From Bacteroidales bacterium UBA3623 (GTDB taxonomy: Bacteria > Bacteroidota > Bacteroidia > Bacteroidales > UBA932), in NCBI GenBank assembly GCA_002373715.1, contig DFLI01000112.1, positions 830 through 22,668 of the forward strand: 21,839 nt of DNA, given 5' to 3'. The notes beneath the pieces are model-generated. The model ran no database searches. It was not told the origin of the DNA and was given only the letters and a program-made list of their open reading frames with translations. Positions 1-6,827 of the stretch are shown one piece after another (within the stretch, counting starts at the first letter, position 1; every line of letters begins with the position of its first letter). The position numbers and the translations under genes were made by a program.

Positions 1-417
1 GGCAGCGTGGCCGCCCTTCAGCCACAGTTGTTTGAGGAATGGCTGGGCCTCTATGGTCCCGCCATCCTGCTGGGGGCCGATGTCCGGGAGGGCCACATTG
101 CCGTGAAGGGCTGGCTGGAAGAGGCGCCCCTCACCATCGAAGACCTGGTGCAGCGCTTCCTTCCCCTGGGCCTGAAGGAGAGCATCGTCACGGACATCTC
201 CCGGGACGGCATGCTGGAAGGTCCCTCATCGGCCCTCTATGAGCGGCTGCAAAAAGCCTTCCCCACGCTTTCCTTTACCGTTTCCGGAGGCATCTCCTCT
301 ATGGATGACATTCGCGCGCTGGATGCCATCGGCCTCCAAAAAGTGATTGTGGGAAAGGCCTTTTATGAGCAGCGTATTACCCTTAAAGACATTGCCTTAT
401 GGTCGCAAAACGCATAA
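1..417 (+). CDS. hisA: HisA, phosphoribosylformimino-5-aminoimidazole carboxamide ribotide isomerase (5' end outside window)
   Basis: Partial gene: the frame is open from base 1, and the N-terminal part of the (beta/alpha)8 barrel lies outside the window. The enzyme catalyses the fourth step of histidine synthesis, isomerising ProFAR to PRFAR in the cytoplasm. The 138 visible residues begin at the conserved Gly-Ser-Val of the barrel. They include TDISRDGMLEGPS (the second catalytic Asp and phosphate-binding region), VSGGISS and the closing VIVGKAFYE phosphate-binding strand. The GTG at base 7 is an internal valine and not a start. The stop lies 19 bases inside hisF, so the two genes are probably translationally coupled. 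Assignment to HisA over the paralogue HisF rests on these motifs and on the true HisF following directly. Confidence 0.93.
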   Translation, partial: GSVAALQPQLFEEWLGLYGPAILLGADVREGHIAVKGWLEEAPLTIEDLVQRFLPLGLKESIVTDISRDGMLEGPSSALYERLQKAFPTLSFTVSGGISSMDDIRALDAIGLQKVIVGKAFYEQRITLKDIALWSQNA

Positions 418-1154
418 TTCCCTGCCTGGATGTAAAGGACGGAGTGGTGGTGAAAGGCATCAACTTCGAAGGCCTGAAGGAAGTAGGAGACGCCGTAGAA
501 ATGGGCGTCCAGTATGCCCGGGAAGGGGCCGATGAGCTGGTGTACCTGGACATCAGCGCCACGCGGGAAGGCCGGAGCACTTTTGTGGAGCTGGTCAGGC
601 GCATTGCCCGCGGGATTGACATCCCCTTTACGGTGGGCGGGGGTATTGGCTCGGTGGAGGATGCCGCCCGCCTGCTGGAAGCCGGCGCCGACAAGATTTC
701 CATCAACAGCTCGGCCCTGGCCGATCCTTCGCTGATTAGCCGCATTGCCACCCAATACGGCAGCCAGTTTGTGGTGGTGGCCATAGACGCCAAATGCGTG
801 GAAGGCCGATGGATATGCACTACCCACGGCGGCTCGCGCCTCACCGAACGCGAACTCTTTGACTGGGCCCGGGAAGCACAGGAAAGGGGCGCCGGAGAAA
901 TTCTGTTCACCTCCATGGACCACGACGGCACCCGCGCCGGCTATGCTTGCGAGGTATATGCCCGGCTGGATTCCCTGCTGTCCATTCCCGTCATTGCTTC
1001 CGGCGGGGCCGGCTCGGTGGAAGATATTGTGAAGGTGCTCACCGAAGGCCGTGCCAGCGCCGCCCTGGCTGCCAGCATTTTCCACTACAAGCAAATTCCC
1101 ATACCCGCCCTCAAACGGGCCTTACAACAAGCACAAATTCCCGTAAGACTATGA
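399..1154 (+). CDS. hisF: HisF, imidazole glycerol phosphate synthase cyclase subunit
   Basis: This is the cyclase half of the HisF-HisH complex. It uses ammonia from HisH to turn PRFAR into imidazole glycerol phosphate and AICAR. The 251 residues are full length for the family. The opening AKRIIPCLDVKDG carries catalytic Asp11, and the second catalytic aspartate is Asp130 in VVAIDAK. The two phosphate-binding glycine loops are FTVGGGI (about 77-83) and IASGGAGS near the end. The start lies within the end of hisA, and the stop overlaps the hisIE start as ATGA, so the three genes form one operon. hisH is not in the window and presumably lies upstream of hisA. Confidence 0.97.
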   Translation: MVAKRIIPCLDVKDGVVVKGINFEGLKEVGDAVEMGVQYAREGADELVYLDISATREGRSTFVELVRRIARGIDIPFTVGGGIGSVEDAARLLEAGADKISINSSALADPSLISRIATQYGSQFVVVAIDAKCVEGRWICTTHGGSRLTERELFDWAREAQERGAGEILFTSMDHDGTRAGYACEVYARLDSLLSIPVIASGGAGSVEDIVKVLTEGRASAALAASIFHYKQIPIPALKRALQQAQIPVRL

Positions 1155-1750
1155 CATTCGAAGATTTCAAATTAAGCAAAAACGCCGACCGACTGCTACC
1201 GGTAATTGTTCAGGATGCCACCACCCTCAAGGTGCTCATGCTGGGCTATATGAACCGGGAAGCCTTTGAAAAAACCCGGGCTGAAGGGCTGGTTACTTTC
1301 TGGTCCCGCAGCCGGGAGTGCCTCTGGACCAAGGGCGAAACCAGCGGGAACTACCTCCATGTAGTAGAGATGCTTAAGGACTGCGACGCCGATACTCTGC
1401 TGGTCAAGGCCCGTCCCGACGGTCCCACCTGCCACCGCGGCACTCCTTCCTGCTTTGATACGCCGGAGGATGAGGGCTTTGTGCGGTCCTTATCGGCCCT
1501 TATTAAAGGGCGTCACCAGCAGATGCCGGAGGGTTCCTACACCACCCGCCTCCTTCTCAAAGGGCCCAAGGCCATAGGCAAAAAAGTGGTGGAAGAAGCC
1601 GGCGAAACCGTGATTGAAGCGGTGGACGGCAACCGCAGCCGCTTTGTGTACGAGGCCTCCGATCTGGTGTATCACCTGCTGGTTCTGATGGAAAGTATGG
1701 GCGTATCCCTCAGCGATTTGGAAAAAGAGCTTTCATTCCGGCACAAATAG
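1151..1750 (+). CDS. hisIE: HisIE, bifunctional phosphoribosyl-AMP cyclohydrolase / phosphoribosyl-ATP pyrophosphatase
   Basis: Fused enzyme for steps two and three of histidine synthesis, 199 residues. The N-terminal HisI domain (about 1-115) shows YMNREAF, the metal-binding CDAD (78-81) and the zinc-binding cysteines of GPTCHRG and PSCF (Cys94, Cys101). The C-terminal HisE domain (about 116-199) shows KGPKAIGKKVVEEAGE and the SDLVYHLLVL helix of the MazG-like fold. The ATG at 1151 was chosen because it gives the usual MTFEDFKLSK start and an ATGA overlap with hisF; the frame stays open further upstream but there it only runs through hisF. It is the last his gene before the dnaN promoter. 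Confidence 0.96.
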   Translation: MTFEDFKLSKNADRLLPVIVQDATTLKVLMLGYMNREAFEKTRAEGLVTFWSRSRECLWTKGETSGNYLHVVEMLKDCDADTLLVKARPDGPTCHRGTPSCFDTPEDEGFVRSLSALIKGRHQQMPEGSYTTRLLLKGPKAIGKKVVEEAGETVIEAVDGNRSRFVYEASDLVYHLLVLMESMGVSLSDLEKELSFRHK

Positions 1751-1770
1751 GTTTTTTTTGAGAAAATCAT

Positions 1771-1778
1771 TATATTTG
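1771..1778 (+). promoter_or_regulatory. Bacteroidetes-type -7 box upstream of dnaN
   Basis: TATATTTG fits the TAnnTTTG -7 element of the Bacteroidetes primary sigma factor. It is 27 bases before the dnaN ATG, in the AT-rich 55-base gap after hisIE. No well-spaced -33 TTTG is seen; the nearest TTTG (1757-1760) is too close. This suggests that dnaN has its own promoter. Confidence 0.55.
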
Positions 1779-1805
1779 TGAACTGAGAATAAAAGAACAC
1801 TAGAT

Positions 1806-2927
1806 ATGAATCTGACCATTTCCAGCACCAATCTCCTGAAGGCCCTCATGGACGTTTCCAAGGCCATCCCGTCCAAGTCTCCGCTTCCCATCCTGGAGAA
1901 CTTCCTGTTTGTACTCAAGGGCGGCAAGTTGGAAATCACAGCCTCGGATTCGGAGCTCACGCTCCGTACCTCCATTGAGGTAGACAGCGCAGACGAGGAA
2001 GGCTCCGTGGCCGTTCCCGCCCGCCACATGACGGATCTTCTGAAGGAACTGCCGGACCAGCCCCTCCGCATCAAGACGGTGTCGGACGCCTCCTTCGAGT
2101 GCAGCTGGGCCAGCGGTAACTCCGTGCTGCCCTATTTCCCGGCGGACGATTACCCGGAAATCAAAACCACCGGAGACGACGCCCTCAAGGTCAGCTTCCC
2201 GGCCGAAAGCCTGGTAGAAGGTATCCAGAGCACCATTTACGCCACCGCAGACGACGAAATCCGTCCGGCCATGAATGGTATCTTCTTCGACATAGACCTT
2301 AGCAGCACCACGCTGGTGGCCTCCGATTCCCACAAGCTCATCTGCTACACCACCCAGGATGTAAAGGCCTCCGAGAAGGCTTCCTTCATCCTGCACAAGA
2401 AGCCGGCCGCCGTGCTGCGCTCCATCATCGGCAAGGATATTGAGAACGTAGACATTGCCTTCGACAGCGCCACCGCCCAGTTCACCTTTGGCAGCACCAC
2501 CATGGTATGCCGCCTGGTTGTGGGCAAGTATCCCAAGTACCGGGACGTCATCCCCATGAACAACTCCAACGTGCTGCAGATAGACCGTCAGCTCCTGCTG
2601 AACACGGTAAAGCGCGTGGCCGTGTGCGCCAACAAGGCGTCCAACCACATCAAGTTCACCCTGAAGGAAGGCCAGCTGGAAATTTCCGCCCAGGATTTGG
2701 GCTTCGCTCTGGCCGCCTACGAGAAGATTAACTGCAACTACGCCGGAGACGAACTCACCATAGGCTTCAAGAGCACCTTCCTCACGGAAATTCTGGCCAA
2801 CATGAGCTGCAACGGCCTGGTAATCAAGTTTGCAGACGCCCGCCGCGCCGCCCTTATCCTCCCCGCCGAGGAAGAGGCCGAAAGCGAGAAGGTATGCGGC
2901 ATCCTTATGCCCATCATGATCCAATAG
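1806..2927 (+). CDS. dnaN: DnaN, DNA polymerase III beta sliding clamp
   Basis: Ring-shaped processivity clamp that encircles DNA and tethers DNA polymerase III and repair proteins. At 373 residues it has the usual three-domain length. It opens with MNLTISSTNLLKALMDVSKA and contains PLPILENFLF, PARHMTDLLKELP, the middle-domain region with FVL-type strands and MNGIFFDI, and the C-terminal TEILANM followed by a final PIMIQ, close to the canonical clamp terminus (P[VM]R[LI]). There is no Shine-Dalgarno sequence before the ATG, as usual in this phylum. A 12-bp hairpin covers the stop codon. An exonuclease gene follows on the same strand, an arrangement compatible with a replication-linked unit. 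Confidence 0.97.
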   Translation: MNLTISSTNLLKALMDVSKAIPSKSPLPILENFLFVLKGGKLEITASDSELTLRTSIEVDSADEEGSVAVPARHMTDLLKELPDQPLRIKTVSDASFECSWASGNSVLPYFPADDYPEIKTTGDDALKVSFPAESLVEGIQSTIYATADDEIRPAMNGIFFDIDLSSTTLVASDSHKLICYTTQDVKASEKASFILHKKPAAVLRSIIGKDIENVDIAFDSATAQFTFGSTTMVCRLVVGKYPKYRDVIPMNNSNVLQIDRQLLLNTVKRVAVCANKASNHIKFTLKEGQLEISAQDLGFALAAYEKINCNYAGDELTIGFKSTFLTEILANMSCNGLVIKFADARRAALILPAEEEAESEKVCGILMPIMIQ

Positions 2928-2945
2928 TCTGGCGACTATTGGATC
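2918..2945 (+). terminator. Perfect 12-bp hairpin across the dnaN stop codon
   Basis: The arms GATCCAATAGTC (2918-2929) and GACTATTGGATC (2934-2945) are exact inverted repeats with a 4-base TGGC loop. The dnaN stop TAG (2925-2927) lies inside the left arm. No T-run follows (CGTTTCACTC), so it may be a weak or factor-assisted terminator, or a 3'-end stabiliser, instead of a standard intrinsic terminator. Confidence 0.5.
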
Positions 2946-2960
2946 CGTTTCACTCACGTT

Positions 2961-3017
2961 ACCCCCACCCTAAATCCCTCCCCTCGGGGGAGGGACTTAC
3001 CATCGCCCCTTCGGGGC
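2961..3017. repeat. GC-rich double-hairpin intergenic element
   Basis: The 100-base gap between dnaN and the exonuclease gene holds a pyrimidine-rich stretch followed by a 9-bp hairpin (2975-2983 with 2987-2995, TCCCTCCCC/GGGGAGGGA, loop TCG) and a 5-bp hairpin (GCCCC TTC GGGGC, 3005-3017). A related CCCTCCC/GGGAGGG hairpin occurs at 19116-19133. It looks like an interspersed intergenic element; copy number in the genome cannot be judged here. Confidence 0.5.
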
Positions 3018-3027
3018 TCCAAGAGTT

Positions 3028-3918
3028 ATGGAACTGAATCTTCAAAGACCTTTACTCTTTTTTGATATTGAGAGTACTGGATTGAATATAGCTACAGACT
3101 GTATTTGTGAGCTGAGTTTTGTGAAGGTGTTTCCCGGAGGGGAAACGCGGATTAAGACGTGGCGCTTCAAGCCCTGGGACTATGTGGCCCAGCGGCAGTA
3201 TCCCATCCATCCGCAGGCATCGGCCGTGAACGGTCTCAAGGACGAAGACCTCAAGGATTGCCCCCGCTTCTGCGACCAGGTGGATGAAGTGGTGGAATGG
3301 CTCTCAGACGCAGACCTTGCCGGCTTTAACAGCGCCAAGTTCGACCTCCCCATGCTGGCCGAAGAGATTGAGCGGGTGCGCCTGTATATGCACAAGGATA
3401 TAGACATAGACCTCCACGCCAAGCTGATGGTGGACGTGCAGAACATCTACCATTATATGGAGCCCCGCAACCTCAAGGCCGCCTACCGCTTCTACTGCGG
3501 AGGAGAAGACTTTGAGAACGCCCACACGGCCGAGGCAGACACGGTAGCCACCTATGAGGTGCTGAAAGGCCAGCTGGACATGTATCCGGACAAACTGAAG
3601 AACGACGTAGGCTTCCTGGCCACCGTGGCAGGCCGTCCCCGCACCGTGGACTATGCCGGCCGCCTCATTCTGAACGACGCCGGAGAGGCCATCATAAGCT
3701 TTGGTAAGCACAAGGGTAAAACCGCCCGCGAAGTATGGAAAACCGAACCTTCCTACTTTGCCTGGATAGAAGGCGGAGACTTCACCCTGGACACCAAGCG
3801 CCAGTTCTCCCAGCTCAAAGCCCAGTTCCAGAAAGAGCAGAAAGAGGCCCTGAATCGGCCCGCCACCCTGGACGAGCTACAGGGCCTGGCCGACAAATGG
3901 AGCGGAAAGCTGTTCTAG
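3028..3918 (+). CDS. DnaQ-like 3'-5' exonuclease with C-terminal DUF3820 domain
   Basis: Predicted DEDDh exonuclease, related to the DNA polymerase III epsilon subunit, 296 residues. The N-terminal RNase H-like domain (about 8-185) has FDIEST with Asp13 and Glu15 (Exo I), GFNSAKFD with Asp106 (Exo II) and HTAEAD with His166 and Asp171 (Exo III), so all metal-binding residues and the catalytic His are present. The C-terminal part (about 222-255) has ISFGKHKGKTAREVW and PSYFAWIEGGDF, typical of DUF3820. Its position after dnaN is consistent with proofreading or repair, but no clamp-binding motif was identified. The first 100 bases are much richer in A+T than the rest of the gene. It converges on the B12 permease gene with 7 bases between the stops. 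Confidence 0.88.
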   Translation: MELNLQRPLLFFDIESTGLNIATDCICELSFVKVFPGGETRIKTWRFKPWDYVAQRQYPIHPQASAVNGLKDEDLKDCPRFCDQVDEVVEWLSDADLAGFNSAKFDLPMLAEEIERVRLYMHKDIDIDLHAKLMVDVQNIYHYMEPRNLKAAYRFYCGGEDFENAHTAEADTVATYEVLKGQLDMYPDKLKNDVGFLATVAGRPRTVDYAGRLILNDAGEAIISFGKHKGKTAREVWKTEPSYFAWIEGGDFTLDTKRQFSQLKAQFQKEQKEALNRPATLDELQGLADKWSGKLF

Positions 3919-3927
3919 CTTTCCGCT
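3901..3927. terminator. Bidirectional hairpin shared by two converging genes
   Basis: AGCGGAAAGCT (3901-3911) and AGCTTTCCGCT (3917-3927) are a perfect 11-bp inverted repeat with a GTTCT loop. The hairpin covers the stop codon of the exonuclease (3916-3918) and most of the stop codon of the opposing permease (3926-3928). A short ATTTT follows on the plus strand. It probably terminates both transcripts. Confidence 0.65.
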
Positions 3928-4723
3928 ATTTTGCAGGACTCTTCACAAAGATCATGGCCATCAGCGGCAACGCTATGATGGCCATTGTTGCGCTGATGGG
4001 CAGGTAGATGCCAAAGTTTACAAACTCCACCACCAGGTAGGTAATCAGGAGCAGACCCACACCCATGGCACTGCTGATGAGGTAGTGCTTACGGATATCC
4101 GTGCTGTGGCAGATGAGGCGGCTCAGGTTAGGAACGCCCAGGGAGATGAAGCCGATGGGGCCGCAGATGCTCACGGCGCTGGTTACCAGGCACATGATGG
4201 CCAGAAGCAGCCAAGCTTTGTCTACATTGGGGATTTCAATCTCTTCATTGAAGTGCCGGGTGAGCCGTTTGGCTTGCCACAGGGCCACTCCAAAGCCCAC
4301 GGCAAACAGCACCAGTGAAAACACAATGTCTCCGGGAACCACTCCTTCCAGGCGGAAGTTGGCGGCGCCCCAGAGGTAGTACTGCTTCAGATGGTCTCCG
4401 GTGGGAGCGTTGGTTACCACGATGGTACCCAGGCTGCCAATGAAGGTGCCGAAAAGGATACCAAAGGTAATGAGCTGCTGGGTGTTCACCTTAAGGGTGA
4501 CAAAAAAGCAGATGATGGTGCAGATGAGCGTGCAGATAAAACTGCCCACCGTAAGGGAACACCAGCCGCTCATGGTAGCAGCCGCAGCGCCCAGGCAGGC
4601 AGCGCTGCCCAGCCCGAGGCTGTAAACGTCCCCGAGCTGGTTGCGCCACAAATACTGCATCTGGATACCGCCCACCGGGAGAGCGATACCCGACAATAAT
4701 ACGTATAAAAGACTGAGTATCAT
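3926..4723 (-). CDS. FecCD/BtuC-family ABC transporter permease, short form (probable cobalamin uptake)
   Basis: Inner-membrane permease of the type that imports vitamin B12, haem or iron-siderophores. At 265 residues it is about 60-70 shorter than usual FecCD proteins (about 330). Family motifs are clear: GGIQMQYLWRNQLGDVYSLG (19-38), LWGA (117-120), GPIGFISLGVPNLSRL (188-203) and a final LPISATMAIIALP block. About eight hydrophobic segments are visible. The part normally before the first motif (TM1 and the conserved R-x-P-R) is absent. The ATG touches the TAG of the receptor gene in the same frame, so no upstream start is available. Its place behind a B12 riboswitch and BtuB-like receptor suggests cobalamin as substrate. 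No ATPase or binding-protein gene lies beside it. Confidence 0.85.
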   Translation of the reverse strand: MILSLLYVLLSGIALPVGGIQMQYLWRNQLGDVYSLGLGSAACLGAAAATMSGWCSLTVGSFICTLICTIICFFVTLKVNTQQLITFGILFGTFIGSLGTIVVTNAPTGDHLKQYYLWGAANFRLEGVVPGDIVFSLVLFAVGFGVALWQAKRLTRHFNEEIEIPNVDKAWLLLAIMCLVTSAVSICGPIGFISLGVPNLSRLICHSTDIRKHYLISSAMGVGLLLITYLVVEFVNFGIYLPISATMAIIALPLMAMIFVKSPAK

Positions 4724-6508
4724 CTAGAACTTGAAGTTAATACCGCCCATGATACTGCGTCCGGGCATAGGATAGCCGGTAATGGTTTCAAAGCGGTAGT
4801 TGGCGAGGTTACGGCCGGTAACCCTCAGACCCAGCACGCACTTTCCCAAAGTGAAGTCCTTTCCCAGCTGGGCATCCAAAGTATTCCAGTCGGGCATTTC
4901 ACCGTTGGCGTCCATACGGCCTGCACGGAGGTTCCAGGTAAGACTTGCCATCCATCCCTTCCAGGAGGCCAGCGGGTTCACCACCAACGTATGGGCTGCT
5001 ACATAAGGAACGGGCTGGTCGTAAGTATAGCTGTCGGGTGTCTTGTCCAGGGCCTTCTGGTAGCCGTAACGCACGGTGATACCCAGCAGGAGGCCATTGG
5101 AAGAGGTATAAGCAACATTAGTCAGGACATCGGCCCCGATGGCCTGTACCTTTCCAATGTTATAAGGCAGCCACACATAAGGGTCTTCAGAGGGGGCCGA
5201 TACAATCTTGTTGGTGAGGTAATTGTAATAGCCGTCCACACGGGCCTCAATCCTCCAGCCTCCCAGCTGACGGTTAAAGTCAATGCCCAGGTCGGTGAGC
5301 CAGGCATCCTCCGGCTTAAGCTCGGTATTGCCATAACCCGGATAATAGAGCTCGTTGAAGGTAGGGGTGCGGAAAGCCCTGCGGCCGAAGGCCACCAGGT
5401 CCAAACCGTTCACCAGGGTGAAGCGGAGGTCGGCCGAAGGAGATAGGCTGTGCCAGTTGCTCATGGCCTTGTCAAAGGTTCCTGCGTATTCCACGGCCAG
5501 GTTGGCTTTGAAACGGCTGAAGCGGAAGGCCGTTGCGGCGGCTACCACAGTGCCCCAGCGCTGCTGGTCATACAGCGTGGAGTTGAGCTTGTCATAGGCC
5601 ACATCGGCAGCCAGGGATACTTCCCACCAGGACTTAATGCGAAATTTGTGGGCGGTGTTCAGCTGGAACTCCGTCTGCTTGTAATCCGTGTCTCCCCACT
5701 CGCTCTGGTAGAAAAGGCGGTCGTGGGCGGCTTTGGCACTTACGTTAAGAGTATATCCAGGGCTGAATGCTTTGCGGAAAAGGGCCTGGGCATGGAAACT
5801 ATTATCCTTCTGACGGTCGGTAGAGGGCCAGTCCAAAGAGCCCGGGGTGCCGCGGTCGGCCCCGTTGTAGTAGAATTTGGCATGAAGGTCGCCACCGGCG
5901 AAGGTGCCAAACAAATCGGCCCCGGCCTGCAGCTGTTTAAGGTCGTTGTTCTCACGGACGGTTCCGTCTTCCAGGGGGAACTTTCCGTTAGTGATAATTC
6001 CACCCACATGGGAGGAGAGGCTCCAGCCTTCACCCAGTCTTACGGCCACTTTGCCATAAGGCTGCCAGGTACCGAAGGAGCCGCCGGCTACTTTTACCTG
6101 ACCGGATACCGGACCGTTTTTGAACTCGGGACGGGCCGTTTGGAAAGTAAGGCTGTTCTGGGCGTAATCCACCACAACCTGAGAGAGGTCCTGCATATCC
6201 AGGAAGCCCAGATCGGCCTGGCCGGACTGAACGTTTCCTACCCGGACACCGTCTACATAAATGGCCGTATGGGCACTGCCCAGACCACGAAGACTAGCGG
6301 TTTTAAGGCCGGAAAGGCTACCGTAATCACCCACGTACAAGCCGGGAATGTAAAGGAGCGTTCCGCCTACATCGGATAGAGATTGAATACGGACGGTGTC
6401 CGTACGGGACACCACGACGCCGCGGTCTGCCACTATGGTTACGGCCTGCAGCGTGTCGGCAGCCGGCATCAGACTGAGCCCGGCGGCCACAAAAAGAGAA
6501 AAAAGCAT
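4724..6508 (-). CDS. btuB: BtuB-like TonB-dependent outer-membrane receptor
   Basis: Outer-membrane beta-barrel that imports its ligand, probably cobalamin, using TonB energy. It has 594 residues, close to BtuB and without the N-terminal extra domain of SusC-type receptors. A signal peptide (MLFSLFVAAGLSLMPAAD) comes first, then a TonB-box-like DTLQAVTIVADR and a plug domain (about 30-125) with YIPGLYV, LRGLGSAHTAIYVDGVRVG and a Leu-rich end. The barrel follows, with RRAFRTPTFNELYYPGYGN, NLANYRF and the closing GGINFKF ending in Phe for BAM recognition. It is directly downstream of a cobalamin riboswitch and directly upstream of a FecCD permease, which supports the substrate call. The ligand is inferred from this context and not from binding residues. 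Confidence 0.9.
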   Translation of the reverse strand: MLFSLFVAAGLSLMPAADTLQAVTIVADRGVVVSRTDTVRIQSLSDVGGTLLYIPGLYVGDYGSLSGLKTASLRGLGSAHTAIYVDGVRVGNVQSGQADLGFLDMQDLSQVVVDYAQNSLTFQTARPEFKNGPVSGQVKVAGGSFGTWQPYGKVAVRLGEGWSLSSHVGGIITNGKFPLEDGTVRENNDLKQLQAGADLFGTFAGGDLHAKFYYNGADRGTPGSLDWPSTDRQKDNSFHAQALFRKAFSPGYTLNVSAKAAHDRLFYQSEWGDTDYKQTEFQLNTAHKFRIKSWWEVSLAADVAYDKLNSTLYDQQRWGTVVAAATAFRFSRFKANLAVEYAGTFDKAMSNWHSLSPSADLRFTLVNGLDLVAFGRRAFRTPTFNELYYPGYGNTELKPEDAWLTDLGIDFNRQLGGWRIEARVDGYYNYLTNKIVSAPSEDPYVWLPYNIGKVQAIGADVLTNVAYTSSNGLLLGITVRYGYQKALDKTPDSYTYDQPVPYVAAHTLVVNPLASWKGWMASLTWNLRAGRMDANGEMPDWNTLDAQLGKDFTLGKCVLGLRVTGRNLANYRFETITGYPMPGRSIMGGINFKF

Positions 6509-6556
6509 ATGTAGCGTTTATACCGAAGCTTGTCCCCGAGCCCCTACGTTAAACTT

Positions 6557-6718
6557 GACAAGGCAGGTCTTCTGACTGCTCCCGGCGCGGCGCCTTCTCG
6601 CTTTCGCAATGGCATAGTTACCGGACCGTTAAGGAGTTCACAGCTGCGGGCACAGTTCCGGACTTTCACCGGCTTCCCTTTTAAGGCACCCCCGGCACGG
6701 GGCGTGCGCACCTTTGTC
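6557..6718 (-). promoter_or_regulatory. Cobalamin riboswitch controlling the btuB-permease unit
   Basis: Read on the minus strand, the leader holds the conserved cobalamin aptamer core: AAAAGGGAA, then GCCGGTGAAAGTCCGGAACT, GCCCGCAGCTGTGA, the TGCCATTG box and the closing AGTCAGAAGACCTGCC (plus coordinates 6562-6577). The base stem P1 can form between 6711-6718 (GACAAAGG in RNA) and 6557-6563 (CCUUGUC) with one bulged A. The 3' strand of P1 can instead pair with GACAAG at 6529-6534, 20 bases before the btuB start, which suggests the switching helix. In this family adenosyl- or other cobalamin binding normally represses uptake genes. Confidence 0.93.
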
Positions 6719-6724
6719 CGGGGA

Positions 6725-6732
6725 CAAAGGTA
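6725..6732 (-). promoter_or_regulatory. -7 box for the riboswitch-btuB transcript
   Basis: Minus strand TACCTTTG matches TAnnTTTG. Transcription would start about at 6718-6720, exactly at the 5' arm of the riboswitch base stem. The box lies in one arm of a 9-bp palindrome (CCTTTGTCC GG GGACAAAGG, 6711-6730), so promoter and P1 sequence share the palindrome. Confidence 0.6.
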
Positions 6733-6750
6733 CGAAAAATCTTCGATTTG

Positions 6751-6797
6751 TTGGGGGACTAATCCCCCAAACCCCCTGAGTCGCTTCGCTCCGAAGC
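6751..6797. repeat. Paired GC-rich hairpins between nadD and the btuB promoter
   Basis: Two hairpins lie in the 319-base gap between nadD and btuB: TTGGGGGA/TCCCCCAA (6751-6758 with 6763-6770, loop CTAA) and GCTTCG/CGAAGC (6783-6788 with 6792-6797, loop CTC). They follow the nadD end on the minus strand, so they could terminate nadD, though no U-run follows. They resemble the intergenic element at 2961-3017 in style. A tandem pair of the 10-mer AGAGATAGTT sits beside them at 6799-6818. Confidence 0.45.
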
Positions 6798-6827
6798 TAG
6801 AGATAGTTAGAGATAGTTAATAGTAAG

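Noticed and set aside
947..1150. Longer HisIE starting inside hisF
   Set aside because: The extra residues are hisF read in another frame; the ATG at 1151 gives the family start and the ATGA overlap.
1800..2957. 385-codon open frame on the minus strand opposite dnaN
   Set aside because: Exact antisense of dnaN with low-complexity Gly/Val-rich translation.
6799..6818. Two tandem copies of AGAGATAGTT as a regulatory iteron
   Set aside because: Only two copies, beside the nadD end, with no partner gene; too little to call a site.
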